Position numbers and translations under genes: made by a program. The notes under the pieces were generated by a model that saw only the letters and a list, made by a program, of their open reading frames with translations, searched no databases and was not told where the DNA came from. From positions 498,266,594 to 498,330,593 of the forward strand of contig NC_064619.1 in the NCBI RefSeq assembly GCF_023898315.1: a stretch of DNA of 64,000 bases. The letters run 5' to 3'. Shown here piece after piece: positions 46,301 through 57,779 of the stretch (the stretch's first letter is position 1; each line of letters opens with the position of its first letter). Source of the DNA: Schistocerca nitens (lineage: Eukaryota; Arthropoda; Insecta; Orthoptera; Acrididae).

Positions 46301-49300
46301 TTCCTCTGAGTAATTGCTCAATGGCAGAGTCGATGCAAGAAGGTAAACAGTATTACCCTGAAATTACACTACAGTTGCTAAAAGTTTGCTATGGATTAGT
46401 TTTTGTTTTTCCTGTTTAAGATCACAGCTGGTTGTTGCGTATATTCCTGGAGAAATGCGTCATAAAGTGCTGATGATTTGTTTTGAAGCTTATTGTCAAA
46501 TGTAGAAAAAAACTATTTATGTCGTTCGCAAAATCAAACTCAAAAACTGCTTACAAACGTAGCTCCACTACCAGATGAAAAGGATCTGTGGCAGCCGATG
46601 TTTAAGTTTTACGACCCGGTGATCAACGAATTCGCTAGTAAGGTAATTTCATATTTAATAACGACGTTTCATTCTTTTGTTTCTGCTTACCTTAATGAAA
46701 AGTTCTGTTTACGCCACAGCATGAAAATCTACTCCCACTGCGCCTGCAGAAAGAAGTCCCTGGTATTATCTAATTCATCGATACGTTATTATCTCTAAAG
46801 TAATACTAAAGCTAAAAAATTAAAGCCGATCCACATTTTGTAAAAGACATAACGGTAACTATCTATGACTTCAGATTCCTTGATAAACATGGTAATCAGC
46901 TGGAATAACAGAAAGCTTTACAGCGAGTGAAGTCGACAGGACGGACGGCAGGCTCTCACAGTAGTTCCCTGAATGGCCGCTCGTGGCGCCAAGAACTGGA
47001 GGCGGAGGCGCAGCCGGAGGAGCGGGTGTTCCGACAGAAGACGTCGCAGCCGGGGATAAAGGAAGGCTCGCTGCCTACATCAGCTACCCTTTGATGACGG
47101 CGGAATGCCAATGGTGTAACCGTTTAAGCCAATGAAATGCAATTCGCCATGAAATTGGAAGCTGGAACGACCGGATAAGGTTCCTCCTTTCCGTGCTGAT
47201 TCCGCCCTCTCGTCGAGTTTTGTGTGGTAAGCAAAGACTTCCTGAATGGGAACTACGCAAAGCAAGAAAGTGAAGCTAGAAGCGTTAACTCGGGGGAAAG
47301 GATATGCAACGAATTTTTGTATGCAGGAAAATGAAATGTGTGCTGCTTTTACCCAAACAAGCACAGCATCCCAGGCAAAAATAAATCGCTGAACTTTACA
47401 AAGATCCAGGAAACTAATTCAGTAACTGTGTTAAGTCACTGACTGCCTGATTATCTCAGAAGTGCACGATAACAATTCCATATATATACGATTAAGGTGC
47501 AAGCATGCTCATTAATCATGTATTTAGTCACCCCCCCTCCCACTCTCTCTTTCTCACTCTCTCTCTCTGTCTCTCTCTCTCTCTATCTCCATCTCTCTGT
47601 TGTCTCTCTCTCTCTGTTTGTGACTGTCTCTCTCTCTCTCATTTTCTCTGCCCCCTCCACTCTCTTTTTTATTCCCTTCTTTTCTTATTAGTTATTTTTG
47701 CTTGTCAGCTATTTTTACTCCCTTCACTCCTAGATACAACACTTCACGCCACTCCATCTTTCTATTTTCCACACTCCCCATTATTCTACCTACCTCCATG
47801 ACCTTTTGTCCCCCCCTGCAGTTGGGAAGGGCTCTGTAGTTATGTACCCATCAGTCCATCCCCATTATGATGACTTTCATGCACCCATAGCATCGTCACT
47901 ACATCATAGTATCACTGGTATTATCATAAATTTATATTATAACTGTAATCCAAAATCTCCTGAAATTTCTTAATAATCAAAGATGTCTTTCTCCAACGTG
48001 TTTTTTTTTTTTAATTGTGTCGCCGTTTGGTGAAGAACGTCATTATCAGCAGTCAGCTTGTCCCTTGAGGCGGAACTGAAATAACAATAAAGACAAAGAG
48101 AAACAAAAATCCTTTACTTGTTAGTTTAAATCATTTTGTACGGCAACATACCTCTACTTATTGTTTTCTACGGCTGGAGGTGGTCACCATAGACCGAAAT
48201 TTGTAACCTGGTGAAACTATTGTGGTCCGCTACTAACAGAAGTACAACATAAGCTTTCCTGGGTCCTTGTGTTAATTGTGAATATGGAATTTCTTTAATT
48301 TTATACATTTGGTCATTTTTATGTAGGACGACTGTTGCTTGAAAGTTGGTGAAAAGTGAGATCTCGACATTTGGGAATAAGGTCCTCTATAATGCACAAC
48401 GCCTTTCTGAGTACAGAGTGTTGAGAACTTTATTGTCGCCCTGGCAATGAACACACAAACCTATGAAGATTCGACCAACTCTTCTTCGAATATTCTCTAT
48501 CCTTTATGTTGAACGTTAAGTTAAGGGTTCAAGAATAAAGGAAAATAGATTATCAATAATTAAGACGCAAGTTACACTTTGTTCTCTATTTTTTGTTAAA
48601 ACTCTGGTACCTGTCACATCCACGGCCAAGTTCGGAAAGCACTTCCCACGACTGTTACTAGTTTCAGTGTCTCATCACCGATCATGTAGTGTAAAGATAC
48701 ATCTTTCCTTTTCCATAATCGGGCATACTTATCTTGATGGTCAGTTGCAAATCTCGGTCTCAGTATCGACTATGTATGTGTTTCACTGCTTCTTGTAGCT
48801 GTTGTCTATCGGAGTCGACTGCGTCACCCGCGAACATCATCAGAAAGCTTCGAGCGTGACCTGTCACCATAGTTCGTATGTATTGTTTGCAGGTACGCTG
48901 GACGCTATTTCCACTTGTGTAGACATCTTGCCAATAAGTGTGATTTGTTTTCTTGTTGGTCTCCGGAAATTACATAAAAAATGAAAGAGTTCAGATTGTT
49001 TTACTACAAAAAAAAATTAACTGATGTGCAACAAACTGTTACAGTTCAGCATAAATAACTTTTCACCATCAGCATACCATTAATTCACCCTAGAGTGTAC
49101 AAATAATTCCCAACGACGTTAAAGAAAGAAAAACTGTTTCTGTATGAAATAACTTCTTCTGCTTCAGTCACATTTTAGTAGTATTTAATTAACACGAGGT
49201 GTTTCGACTGCATGCTTCCATCATCTGGTGCATTCGAGTTACATGTACATTTCATTAGCCTGAAATGTGATTTCTTTGGAAAACCTTAATTTCAAACAGA

Positions 49301-50158
49301 TGAGATACTTTTCAGTTAAACTGTAAAGACTAAAGAATTTAATTTCTTCGTCAAACCATACTGAGCACAATTAATCCTGAGATACAGAGATGGCGTATTT
49401 GGGATATTAGAGCTCTTTATGAGCAGTGTGGCTGCCACTATTGACCTTAGTCACTGTGGAGTCGTTGAGTGACTTACATTCTATAAATCACATGTTATGT
49501 GTGATTTTCTTGTATTATTGTAATAAAAATGATTTTTCTTTCTCACAAATCATCTGTTTGTTAGTGTGTGTTGAGTCCTTTTCGGGAATTAAACACTTTA
49601 CAAACGAATATTAATAATGGTCCGCTTGGAAGTCCTGCTTACATGAAACTTTCATATATACACGTATCACGATAAAGTTACATTGTATAGATTTATCTGT
49701 CAACAAGCAGCAACATACATAATGCTACCTGATCCATTTGTTTCGGCACCACTACCCTCCCTCATTCCGTACAAATTTTAGCGTATGGCGACTTACGTTA
49801 TTAATGTCTAGTCGAAATACTGGACGTATTTACAATGACAAGGTCTCATATTATGTAAGGGTTTTCATTCTGATGAAGACCTTGTTTTCCACTATGGTGG
49901 TTTTGTTGAGAAGTACGAAGCACAGCATGTTACTTGGGAACGACATATTTTATATGAATTATTTGAGATTGCTTATAGGAACGGGAATTTTAAGTTTAGA
50001 TTTTGCTAACAGAAAATAAAATTTGTGAACCACTTACTTCCCCCAGTAAGTACAAACACATCTACATTTACGTTACATTCAGTGGTGAGTTTCAGGGGGA
50101 TGCGTATGGGGTGCACCCCTTTAACGTTTTGGTCCTCAGAGGCGAAAAATCTTTATTT
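46301..50158. other. No recognisable gene; CT-rich microsatellite inside
   Basis: A GC-rich patch near 46930-47090 has no coding motif that I recognise. The stretch 47528-47652 is a pyrimidine repeat. The remaining sequence is AT-rich with short chance frames on both strands. Confidence 0.45.
47528..47652 (+). repeat. (CT)n/(TCTC)n microsatellite
   Basis: A long imperfect pyrimidine tract. Leu/Ser-rich open frames over it are artefacts of the repeat. Confidence 0.95.
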
Positions 50159-50434
50159 TGTCACGTAGAAGGAGTAATTAGATGAATGACGAACACTATC
50201 TTCACTTAACGAAGGTTTATTCAGCACTTGCACATACAAGGGCGCGGAGCGAACTGCCTCCGGCCAGAACACATACAGTACATATACAGAAACAGAACAT
50301 TCCAGTACATTTGTGGATACTTCTAGAATGTACTCGAACCGAATATAGAAATTAAAATTACACAGTCCAGGTTAGTTTTTAACTCACGACGCTCCATACA
50401 ACAGTTAAGTATCATAACCACTACACCACGGTGC
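50159..50434 (-). repeat. tRNA-like head joined to an LTR-like unit
   Basis: On the minus strand the region starts with CACCGTGGTGTAGTGGTTAT (A-box-like, 50433-50414) and GTGAGTTAAAAACTAACCTG (B-box-like). It then runs into a unit that begins TGTGTAATTTTAATTTC (50364) and ends CTACGTGACA (50159), i.e. TG...CA, 206 bp, with AATAAA 57 bp before its end (plus 50216-50221) and a TATATGTACT box. That layout is typical of a small LTR. No target duplication is visible. It may instead be a SINE whose body imitates an LTR. Confidence 0.5.
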
Positions 50435-50869
50435 GACTCAGCTTCTCCTGAGACAATATTATTTATATGAAAAGACAGAAAATTCATACATTAATTATCA
50501 GTAAAACCTGGTAACGATTTTTGACTTCGTCTGCATATGGGCCATTTTTAAACACTATCCTTTTAGCGTTCATGGCAGTCGAAACATGCTTAGAAAATTA
50601 ACCTGTATAATATTACTGAAACTGTTCCACATCTGAATGTTAAGAGCCATGTGAATAAATAATTGTATGCCGTCAGAGTTTGAACTACATTTATAGAAGG
50701 CACTTATTTCATTATTATGCAGTGATGTCGTAATGTCATCATTGAGAAGGGTGGAATGTCCTAAAGTAGGGATAAAAACTGATGTTAAACCATAGAACAG
50801 GTAAATAAAGGCATCGAAAAATGTAACTGGATGACCACTTATGAACCAGTCACCCTGTTAACAGTTAGA
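50435..50869. other. No recognisable gene
   Basis: Short spacer between the tRNA/LTR-like repeat and the 3' end of the minus-strand I-type LINE. No motif seen. Confidence 0.4.
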
Positions 50870-51239
50870 AACATCTCCCTAAAATTTTTGGAAACGTGTT
50901 GGACAAATCAAAAAACTTTAAAAGCCGCATAGCACTCGACTGCCCTCTCTCCGAACATAAGACACAGCCCAGTAAAATGTGGTGCACAGAGATCTGTCCG
51001 CCGCAAGCACCATTCATTGAGGGATCCTCTCGCCGGAGCAAAAAACCTTGCGTCAGAGGACCAAGCACCACACACTGGACTGTCCTCTCGCCGGAGCAAG
51101 AAGCCACACGTCAGAGGACTGTGGCCAATGCCAAGACGAGTGATGAGAACCTTGTCCCGTCTTCATGGCTGAAAGGAGATACGCCGTGGCCGCGTAGTGG
51201 TCTTAAAGAGACGCAGGTTATTATCAGTCACTGCCAGCC

Positions 51240-51600
51240 ACTCATCCTCTCACTGGCGCAAGACTCTTGAGTTCAACATCGAGATGATAGCATGCAGAAG
51301 GATGGCCCACTGAAATAACTGAGAAACACGACAAGCCTCCTTGGCTGCTACATCCGCCCGTTTATTCCCCGCAATACTCATGTGCCCTGTTACCCGGCAG
51401 AAAGGTACCTCCTTCCCCAATCGTTATAGCTGGAGGAGGGCGACTTGGATAGTCTGGACTACCGTATCTGCTGAGTACAAGCGTCGGACAGAGTAGAGGG
51501 CACTCAGAGAATCGGGACAGACAAGGAATTTAACAGTCGAAGCACATCTCATCTGCTCCAGCGCCCACAAGATCGTATATAATTCCGTGTTAAAGACAGT
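51240..51600 (-). pseudogene. I-group LINE RNase H domain
   Basis: On the minus strand near 51600: NTELYTILWALEQMRCASTV (the catalytic Glu) and FLVCPDSLSALYSVRRL (the catalytic Asp). Then VTGHMSIAGNKRADVAAKEA (about 51400-51330) carries the conserved His and second Asp. The order and spacing match RNase H of I-group LINEs. A stop lies in the middle (ALLQL*RLG). The downstream tail reaches about 50870. Confidence 0.75.
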
Positions 51601-52496
51601 AAAGTCCTAAAGCAGTCGGACTTGAATACACGATTAGGGAAAACCACACAGTATCCAACGTAGTCCTCCTTTCTTGACCCATCCGTAAAAACAGCAGCGG
51701 AGTTGTGGTGCTCATGTAAATGTCGTAGAATAATGTATTAAAGACAAATGCAGATGAGCAATCTCTTCTGTACTCCTGGTCTCTGCAGTAATCATGGCAG
51801 ACGATTAAAACCCTGGAGCTGAGGTTGTACCTGCTCCACTGACCCCAGCACATATCTCACGCGGATCAAAATGGCCTTGTTGGTCGTGGACAATTGGAAA
51901 AAATGCGTTTCAGAGGAGGACTAGCAACAGTATGGTATGCAGATGAATTTGGAATTTGGAGCTGCGAGGAACTTACATGCCTGATGCACTACGAGAAGTT
52001 ATCGTCGGACTGTAAGTGGCAGTTCACCAACCTCAGCGTATAGATTGGGTAAGGGGCTAATTCTATAAGCAATCGTAGCAAGCCTAATTACTTCACGGTG
52101 CACAGTATCAATGATCTTGAAATAAGAAGGCCTTGCCGATCCATACGTCGTGCACTCATTGTGTAGACGCGAACGCACGAAAGCCCTATAAAGCTGGAGC
52201 AGACGTGCCCTGTCCTCTCCCCAAGACTTGTGGTTGGGCCACTATGTGATACTCAGTGCCTTCACGGTCCTGGCTTTCAGGCGTGTAACTTCGACAGTTT
52301 GGAGTCATAAATAAGGTCCAGAAAGCTCACAGAGTCTCTAAAATATAGAAAGGTGTCCCTCATACGCTAATCAGGCAAATTAAAAATATGATGAGAGCGA
52401 TTAAAATGAACACACACACACTTTTCTGCAGAAAATTGGAAATCCGTCTTTACAGCCCACTCCTGTAACCTCTGCACTGTAAGCTCCAACTCACGA

Positions 52497-53102
52497 TTAG
52501 CTGTTGCAACACTGGAGGAGAAACGGAAAACAACAAAAACGTCCACGAATCAGGAGCATTGTACAGGACTTGTTAAAGGAGACGTGATAGTTTTTATGGC
52601 TATGGAAGGTAATATTTAAAACAGTACCCCGAGGTACACTATTCTCCTGATCAAAACGACCTGACAGCGTGTCACCAACTCGGGTCCTAAAAAACCGCAG
52701 AGACAGGAAAGACCGCATGGAAACGGGGAGGTGTCCACAAAAGCGCCATCGATGTGGTTGTGCGAAAATACTGTATCTCCAAATAGTGTCACATGCCTCA
52801 CTGATAAAAAAGAATATACCAATACAGTGATATTTACGTAGGAAAGACTGTTGAATAGCGGCATCCACAGGTTGTCGACAGTGGACTGAAATCTCCTGAC
52901 GCCAACAAGAGAGGGTCACGAGTTGCCTTGTCTCTAACAACCAGACGAGACGACAGGTAACCATTCGCTCCAGAGACTTCCCTATACAGCTCGTTAAGGC
53001 GATAATCCAGTAACTACTCGGACACATGCGCTTCTTTCCTGGGTTGAGGAGAGGTATCAGAATTGCCTCTCTCCATACGTCGGGAAGTGATCTATCTGCC
53101 AT
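52497..53102 (-). pseudogene. I-group LINE reverse transcriptase, palm and fingers
   Basis: A 201-codon frame with WREAILIPLLNPGKK, SSYWIIALTSCIGKSLERMV and RLVWLLETRQL. Then come FFISEACDTIWRYSIF, where an AYDT-type first catalytic block would be, SFLSLRFFRTRVGDTLS and ENSVPRGTVLNITF (Q to R in the PQGSVLS motif). The second catalytic YxDD is lost in a frame-shifted stretch near 52560-52540. Fingers and palm are recognisable, and the thumb is beyond. Confidence 0.7.
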
Positions 53103-53566
53103 ATCAAATTAATACATTCGAAGAGGATTTCCTTTGGCAAATGTCGAAGCATCCAGTACCGGATTTGATAGTGACCATGTGCAGTGTCTTAAGTCTCAGA
53201 CAGGGCCAATTCCAGCTTAAACGTGGACAAAGGGGAGTTATAGGATTCAGAACTGTTGGATCTGGAGCTCCCACTGCTGCTATTGGGAAACGACTGTATT
53301 TACCGGAAATCCTCTGGGTGGTTCCTCATACATTCGTAAAACAAGTGCAACGCTTGCAAGAGTCCAGGAACGCTTGCCATGACATTTTTTTCTCTCCTTA
53401 ATTACGTATTGAGCCTTGGCTCTCACGACTATAGCGGCATTCAAACCATAAATGAGCCGCGCGCCTGTCCCAGATTGCTGAATGGCACTATCTGTCCATC
53501 AAGATACAGGTCGCCTCCTAAGGTGACCTGCGGACTTTGGGATGGAAAAGTCAACGGTATGCTGGA

Positions 53567-54340
53567 TCACTTGTGTAATGTGGTCCATCCATTATTGGAC
53601 TCTGCTGAAATGTTGAAAAACATCCAGATGGCTGAACAGCGTCCAGTTAACTCTGCTGACCATTCATTCCGACGGCTTCTCTCCAGGGAATGCTCCATCC
53701 AGTAAGCGAATGTGGAATGGGAAGTGGTCACTGGATTGGCGGTCGTCAATAACCTCCATTGAACAGAGTCGGCGAGGTTTTGAGAGCAGAAAGAGAGGCC
53801 AATTGCTGAAAATGACCCAGCAATAGCACAGATGTGAATGTGAATACCTGTGTTGACGATGCACAGCTCTTGAGACACCGTGCGGCTCTCCAAACTCCAA
53901 ACCCATCGGTCAGTAGAAGTCAAGCTGCACAAGGCATGATGGACATTGACATCTCGAAGTAGGCGAAATGCTCCGGGGAGTTGTTCCATAAAATCTTTGA
54001 GAGCCTCATAGTCTACTGCGTCTTGTGGAGGGAGAGACAGTCAGCAAACATTGATCCTCTGATAAACATTTCAGTGGCACATGCTTGCAGATCCGTAGCC
54101 AGGGGGAGAACAGAGGAGTGATGTGGGTTACTGAGAAACACAGCAGCCTCTCCCTTGGCTCTTTCTCGAGTCAGGTTAACCTTTCCATGAAGGGCATATC
54201 CTCTTATCGTAGTGACATCAAAGTATTTAAAATGTGTTTCTTGTAAACACAGGCACAGAGAGTGTTCCTGTGCTATCAGTTACAGTTCCTCCATGTGTAG
54301 TGAACCCATTAATGTTCCACTGTAATATGTGAGTCATCTA
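53567..54340 (-). pseudogene. I-group LINE endonuclease
   Basis: Reading on the minus strand gives a piece of the endonuclease with LIVNTGIHIHICA-type (about 53865-53830) and LSFCSQNLADSVQWR (about 53805-53760) motifs. The expected SDHFPFHIRLLD with the conserved SDH (about 53735-53700) is in a different frame. The distal end reaches a TTLHK segment. The known reaction is target nicking, but the frame is broken. Confidence 0.65.
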
Positions 54341-54679
54341 GCAATGGGGTTGCACTTTCACCCTGTCTTTCCTCTGAGGAAGGGAACCCATAATGGGTGG
54401 CGGCTCAGTCTTGAGGGGAGACGATGGTCCCAGTCTGACACAAGGTTCATTAACTCCAGAGAATAATCGAGAGAGACGTCTTCCTATTGAACAGTAGGAT
54501 GACGTCGACATGGTCTCACTGCTTACGTCCCGACTCCCTTGGTGGTAGATGACTGGCTTTTGATTTTTTGCCCTGGGTAGCCTTTGGAGCCATAACTGGG
54601 GCAGCAGTAGTAGCAGGATTGGACGGTGGACAACACTGATCCTTTACGGGGGCAGGGACCCCACAGTGTAGGGGCGGGC

Positions 54680-55114
54680 CTATTCTGATGTTCTGGGAGG
54701 ATATATAGACTTTAAAGTAACTGCAGCAACGTAAGTGCACTGGCAAACGTGGGTACTAGTGCTGACACTAGCAACTACTGTTTGTCTAGCAACATCGGTC
54801 TTCTGAATGGGCTGTTTGAGAACAGACACAAGGCTGCATGGCCTTATAGACCTTTTGGCCTCATTATAGGAGAGACGCTTAGTTGTTCTGATCTCTTGTA
54901 TCTCCCTTTTTTCAAGGAAGACCCTGCAGTTGCTGCTCCAGACTTTGTGATCCCCAGAGCAGGTTACACACTTTGGAGGAGATGGACAACAAACACCTTC
55001 ATCGGTGGCATTACCACATCTGCCACAAGTGGCTTTTCCCTTACAACTTAAGGCTGCGTGTTCAAAGCTCTGGCATGTGAAACAGCGCATTAGATTAGCA
55101 AAATCAATGCACAC
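54680..55114 (-). pseudogene. I-group LINE ORF1 (gag) with zinc knuckles
   Basis: Contains NLMRCFTCQSFEHAALSC (a C-x2-C-x4-H-x4-C knuckle), a second degraded CGRCG... knuckle and a third CVTCSGDHKVWSSNC (C-x2-C-x3-H-x6-C). Three such knuckles in a row with this spacing are a hallmark of Jockey/I-type ORF1 proteins, which bind the element RNA. The preceding gag domain is unreadable upstream. A stop at about 54680 follows, and the remainder is out of frame. Confidence 0.7.
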
Positions 55115-55730
55115 GCTGAGGCAAAGGAAATCAGCGTCAAAGTCCTCTGGAAGTTTTGTGCTACTGAAAGTTAATGTAAATGAGTCTTATTTTACGATAT
55201 CGCCATCCACCCTTTTATTATGTTTTGCACATCAAAGATACACTCCTGGGGCCATTCTGCTTTCAGATATTCTCGGGGAAGATCAATCAAATCCCTGTAA
55301 GTCACAACACCTTTGCTACAGTTCAACTGAGTGGTTTTTTTTTTTTTTTTAAATAGAAGTTTTTGCCATCCTCACAATCCAGGGGTTAAGCCAAGATCTC
55401 CATTGCCTGTGACACACAACGTTCCACTGCCTCGCCATGCAGTGGTCACTGAAGCATGCCCAGACTTACGGTGACGGGGAACTGCGGCCCTTACGAAACC
55501 CCAGACCAGGAACTTCAGGGTTGACAATCCTACAGTCAACAAACGAATGGTGAGCCCCTGAGGGCGATATGTGTGCGGCTACTGTAAAAACAACAGTCAA
55601 AAAACGACTAGAGGAGCAACTGCAGAAGGCGAGAGACTGGCAAGTAAGCTGTTTCAGAAATGGCAGATCACCACAGACGCACATAGGACTCAATTACTGG
55701 CGCCGGAAGCGGATATAATGTAACATTACA

Positions 55731-56707
55731 CAGAGAAGCAATGGCAATTGATAAACATCCCACAAATTTCAGTGGGAAGAAGGAGGGCCTGAAATTGAAT
55801 AACATATGGAGCATTCTGTTCCTCTTTGAGTCTGAAACATGGGGTGAAAAGCTTTTTGTTTAGTCCAGAGCAGCGGTCGTTTGTATAGCCATTCGAACAT
55901 CTGTCTTACCGTAGCTATTTTACGGTACATTAAGCAACGTTTAAATGACGAACTGGAGCTGGAACGTAGCCAAATTGTTGCGAATTGATTAATTCCTGTT
56001 GCAAAAGATTTTAACTCGGCTGAAATTAATGTTCAGATAATAGCACCCTGTTAAATTTGCTAACTTTATGTACCTTTTCTCTTTGGAACTGTTATACGTA
56101 GAAATTTGAAGTTTTGCTGCTGCTTTCAGCATGTATTGTAAGCTAACTGCAGTATAATCAATGCTTCTTTTTTGTTTGTGTAATATTTATGAATTTTTAT
56201 CTCTGAAGTCATTTTATTTGTGAAAAATTTCATATAAATCTCCCTGATTAAGAGAATAAGCTAGTTCATGGCATGTTTCTAGTTCATTGGCACCCTTTAA
56301 ATATTTTATAGAATTTCTGAAAATTTGAATTTCATACCTTCAGTCGTTTGTGAGATAAGGGTACATATATCACTGAAAATGTGAAATGCTAAAAAATGCG
56401 ATTAAAGTAATTCATGATGAGAATTCACAAATAACTATTGTGAAAATATCCTAAATGTCCACCAGAGTATATAGGGTCACCTTCTGATTCCTCTTTTTCA
56501 CCTAGATGATTTCTCGTTCGTGCTGCTCTTGTATGTGCGATATCCCATGCTTGTGAGGCAACTAGTAAAACGCTTGTCTGTAATAATTAAGGAAGCTTTA
56601 CGTTCTTTTATACCAAAAACAATTAATGGCTGTGTGTGGTGCTTAAAGGATTTTGCAATAATCCTTTACGTTTTTATGTTGGTTAAGTTGGCACCGAATT
56701 TTGTGGT
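55731..56707. other. No recognisable gene
   Basis: AT-rich spacer with no motif. Confidence 0.45.
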
Positions 56708-56764
56708 TCTACATCTACATCTACATCTACATTCATACTCCGCAAGCCACCCAACGGTGTGTGG
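56708..56764 (-). repeat. CR1 3' tail fragment, reverse orientation
   Basis: Reverse complement reads CACACCGTTGGGTGGCTTGC, GGAGTATGAATGTAGATGTA and further GATGTA repeats. It matches the 3' end of the CR1 copy at about 38710-38760 in the opposite direction. It is an extremely short 5'-truncated insertion. Confidence 0.75.
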
Positions 56765-57046
56765 CCATTTAGAGCTGAGCTTTGACGCCTTTTATGTTTT
56801 GGAGTAGTTCACTGCGACTTAATTTTTTTACGAGTTTGTGACCGTGACGGACCAGGGCAAAACTGGTCTTGTCAGCTGTCGAGAAGGCGACGGGGGACAG
56901 GGAGAGGGAGCGTCCATCACATTCCAGAAATGAAGACGCGTTTTGTCCCTGGAAGGGGCCGTTACAGAATGGGCGCACTCTTTCCTCCCGACCTCAGGAA
57001 CTGGGAGATTCTTAATGAACAATGAAACTGTGTGAAGAGACTATGG

Positions 57047-57277
57047 CACCGTGAGCGAATTGAAATAATAAGCAGTTTCAAAAATAATAAAACTGCTACA
57101 AAGCAGAAGTATGTTTCATAAATATTACTTAATAAGGCAGTATTTGTAAACACTAAATTATAGTTTCTTTGACACAGTGAGTGACTTGAAATAATAAGCA
57201 GTTTCAAAAATAAGCAAACTGCTACAAAGGAGAAGCATATTTCATAAGTATTACTTAATAAGGCAGTATCTGTAACA
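57047..57277 (+). repeat. 126-bp tandem direct repeat, two units
   Basis: Unit 1 starts CACCGTGAGCGAATTGAAAT at 57047, and unit 2 starts CACAGTGAGTGACTTGAAAT at 57173. Both contain AATAAGCAGTTTCAAAAATA, AAACTGCTACAAAG and TATTACTTAATAAGGCAGTA. The two differ by scattered substitutions and a small indel. The second unit is shorter at its end. Confidence 0.85.
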
Positions 57278-57779
57278 AGAAGAAGTGGCTTGTCCCGTAG
57301 TGGGGTATCTGGCGAAGGCATTCGCTCAGTCCCAAATCATACAGTTCGGTGGAAATTATATTTCGATGAATCATACTGTGCTTCATGTTATGAAAGTGTC
57401 ATCACAATTCGTAATTACGCCAGTTTACATTATAAGTCGCTACTCTGACATAGACATGAAGAGCAGCAAAACTTACTTCTTTCTTTTCTAGATGTTAATA
57501 GCAAGTGGCGATCCTGAGATTAAATATCTAATTTACTTTTATCACATTCATGAGACACCACCTTAAAGTACTACTGTCCGTGCGGTCGGAGACGTCTGCC
57601 TGTTCATATGACACTAAGGATTATGCCGGCTGTAGCATAGCTACTGGCAGGGTCTCCCAAGTTGGACCGGTCTTATTCCGTGAACCAGATGAAGTGCGTC
57701 TCTCAACTCCCAATCCTGCCACTCCTTGTCCTTCATTCTCTCATATTTTTAAGAAACGATGAGATTAACCTCGACAGCT
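57278..57779. other. No recognisable gene
   Basis: Short frames at 57550-57760 carry no motif. May include the 5' region of the next LINE. Confidence 0.35.

Larger units (their letters stand above)
50870..55730 (-). mobile_element. I/LOA-group LINE: gag, endonuclease, RT and RNase H, long degraded copy
   Basis: A minus-strand non-LTR element in about 4.9 kb. Order from its 5' side: ORF1 gag with zinc knuckles, AP endonuclease, reverse transcriptase, then RNase H. LINEs that end in an RNase H domain belong to the I group (I, LOA, Outcast, R1-related), so that is the likely clade. Many stops and frameshifts occur, and its 18-T run (A run in sense) lies near 55334-55351. The 3' border at about 50870 is approximate. 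Subdomains are listed separately. Confidence 0.75.

Noticed and set aside
47497..47801. Leu/Ser-rich frames on the plus strand
   Set aside because: They are translations of the CT microsatellite.
50896..51270. 124-codon plus-strand frame
   Set aside because: It is antisense to the RNase H end of the minus-strand I-type LINE.
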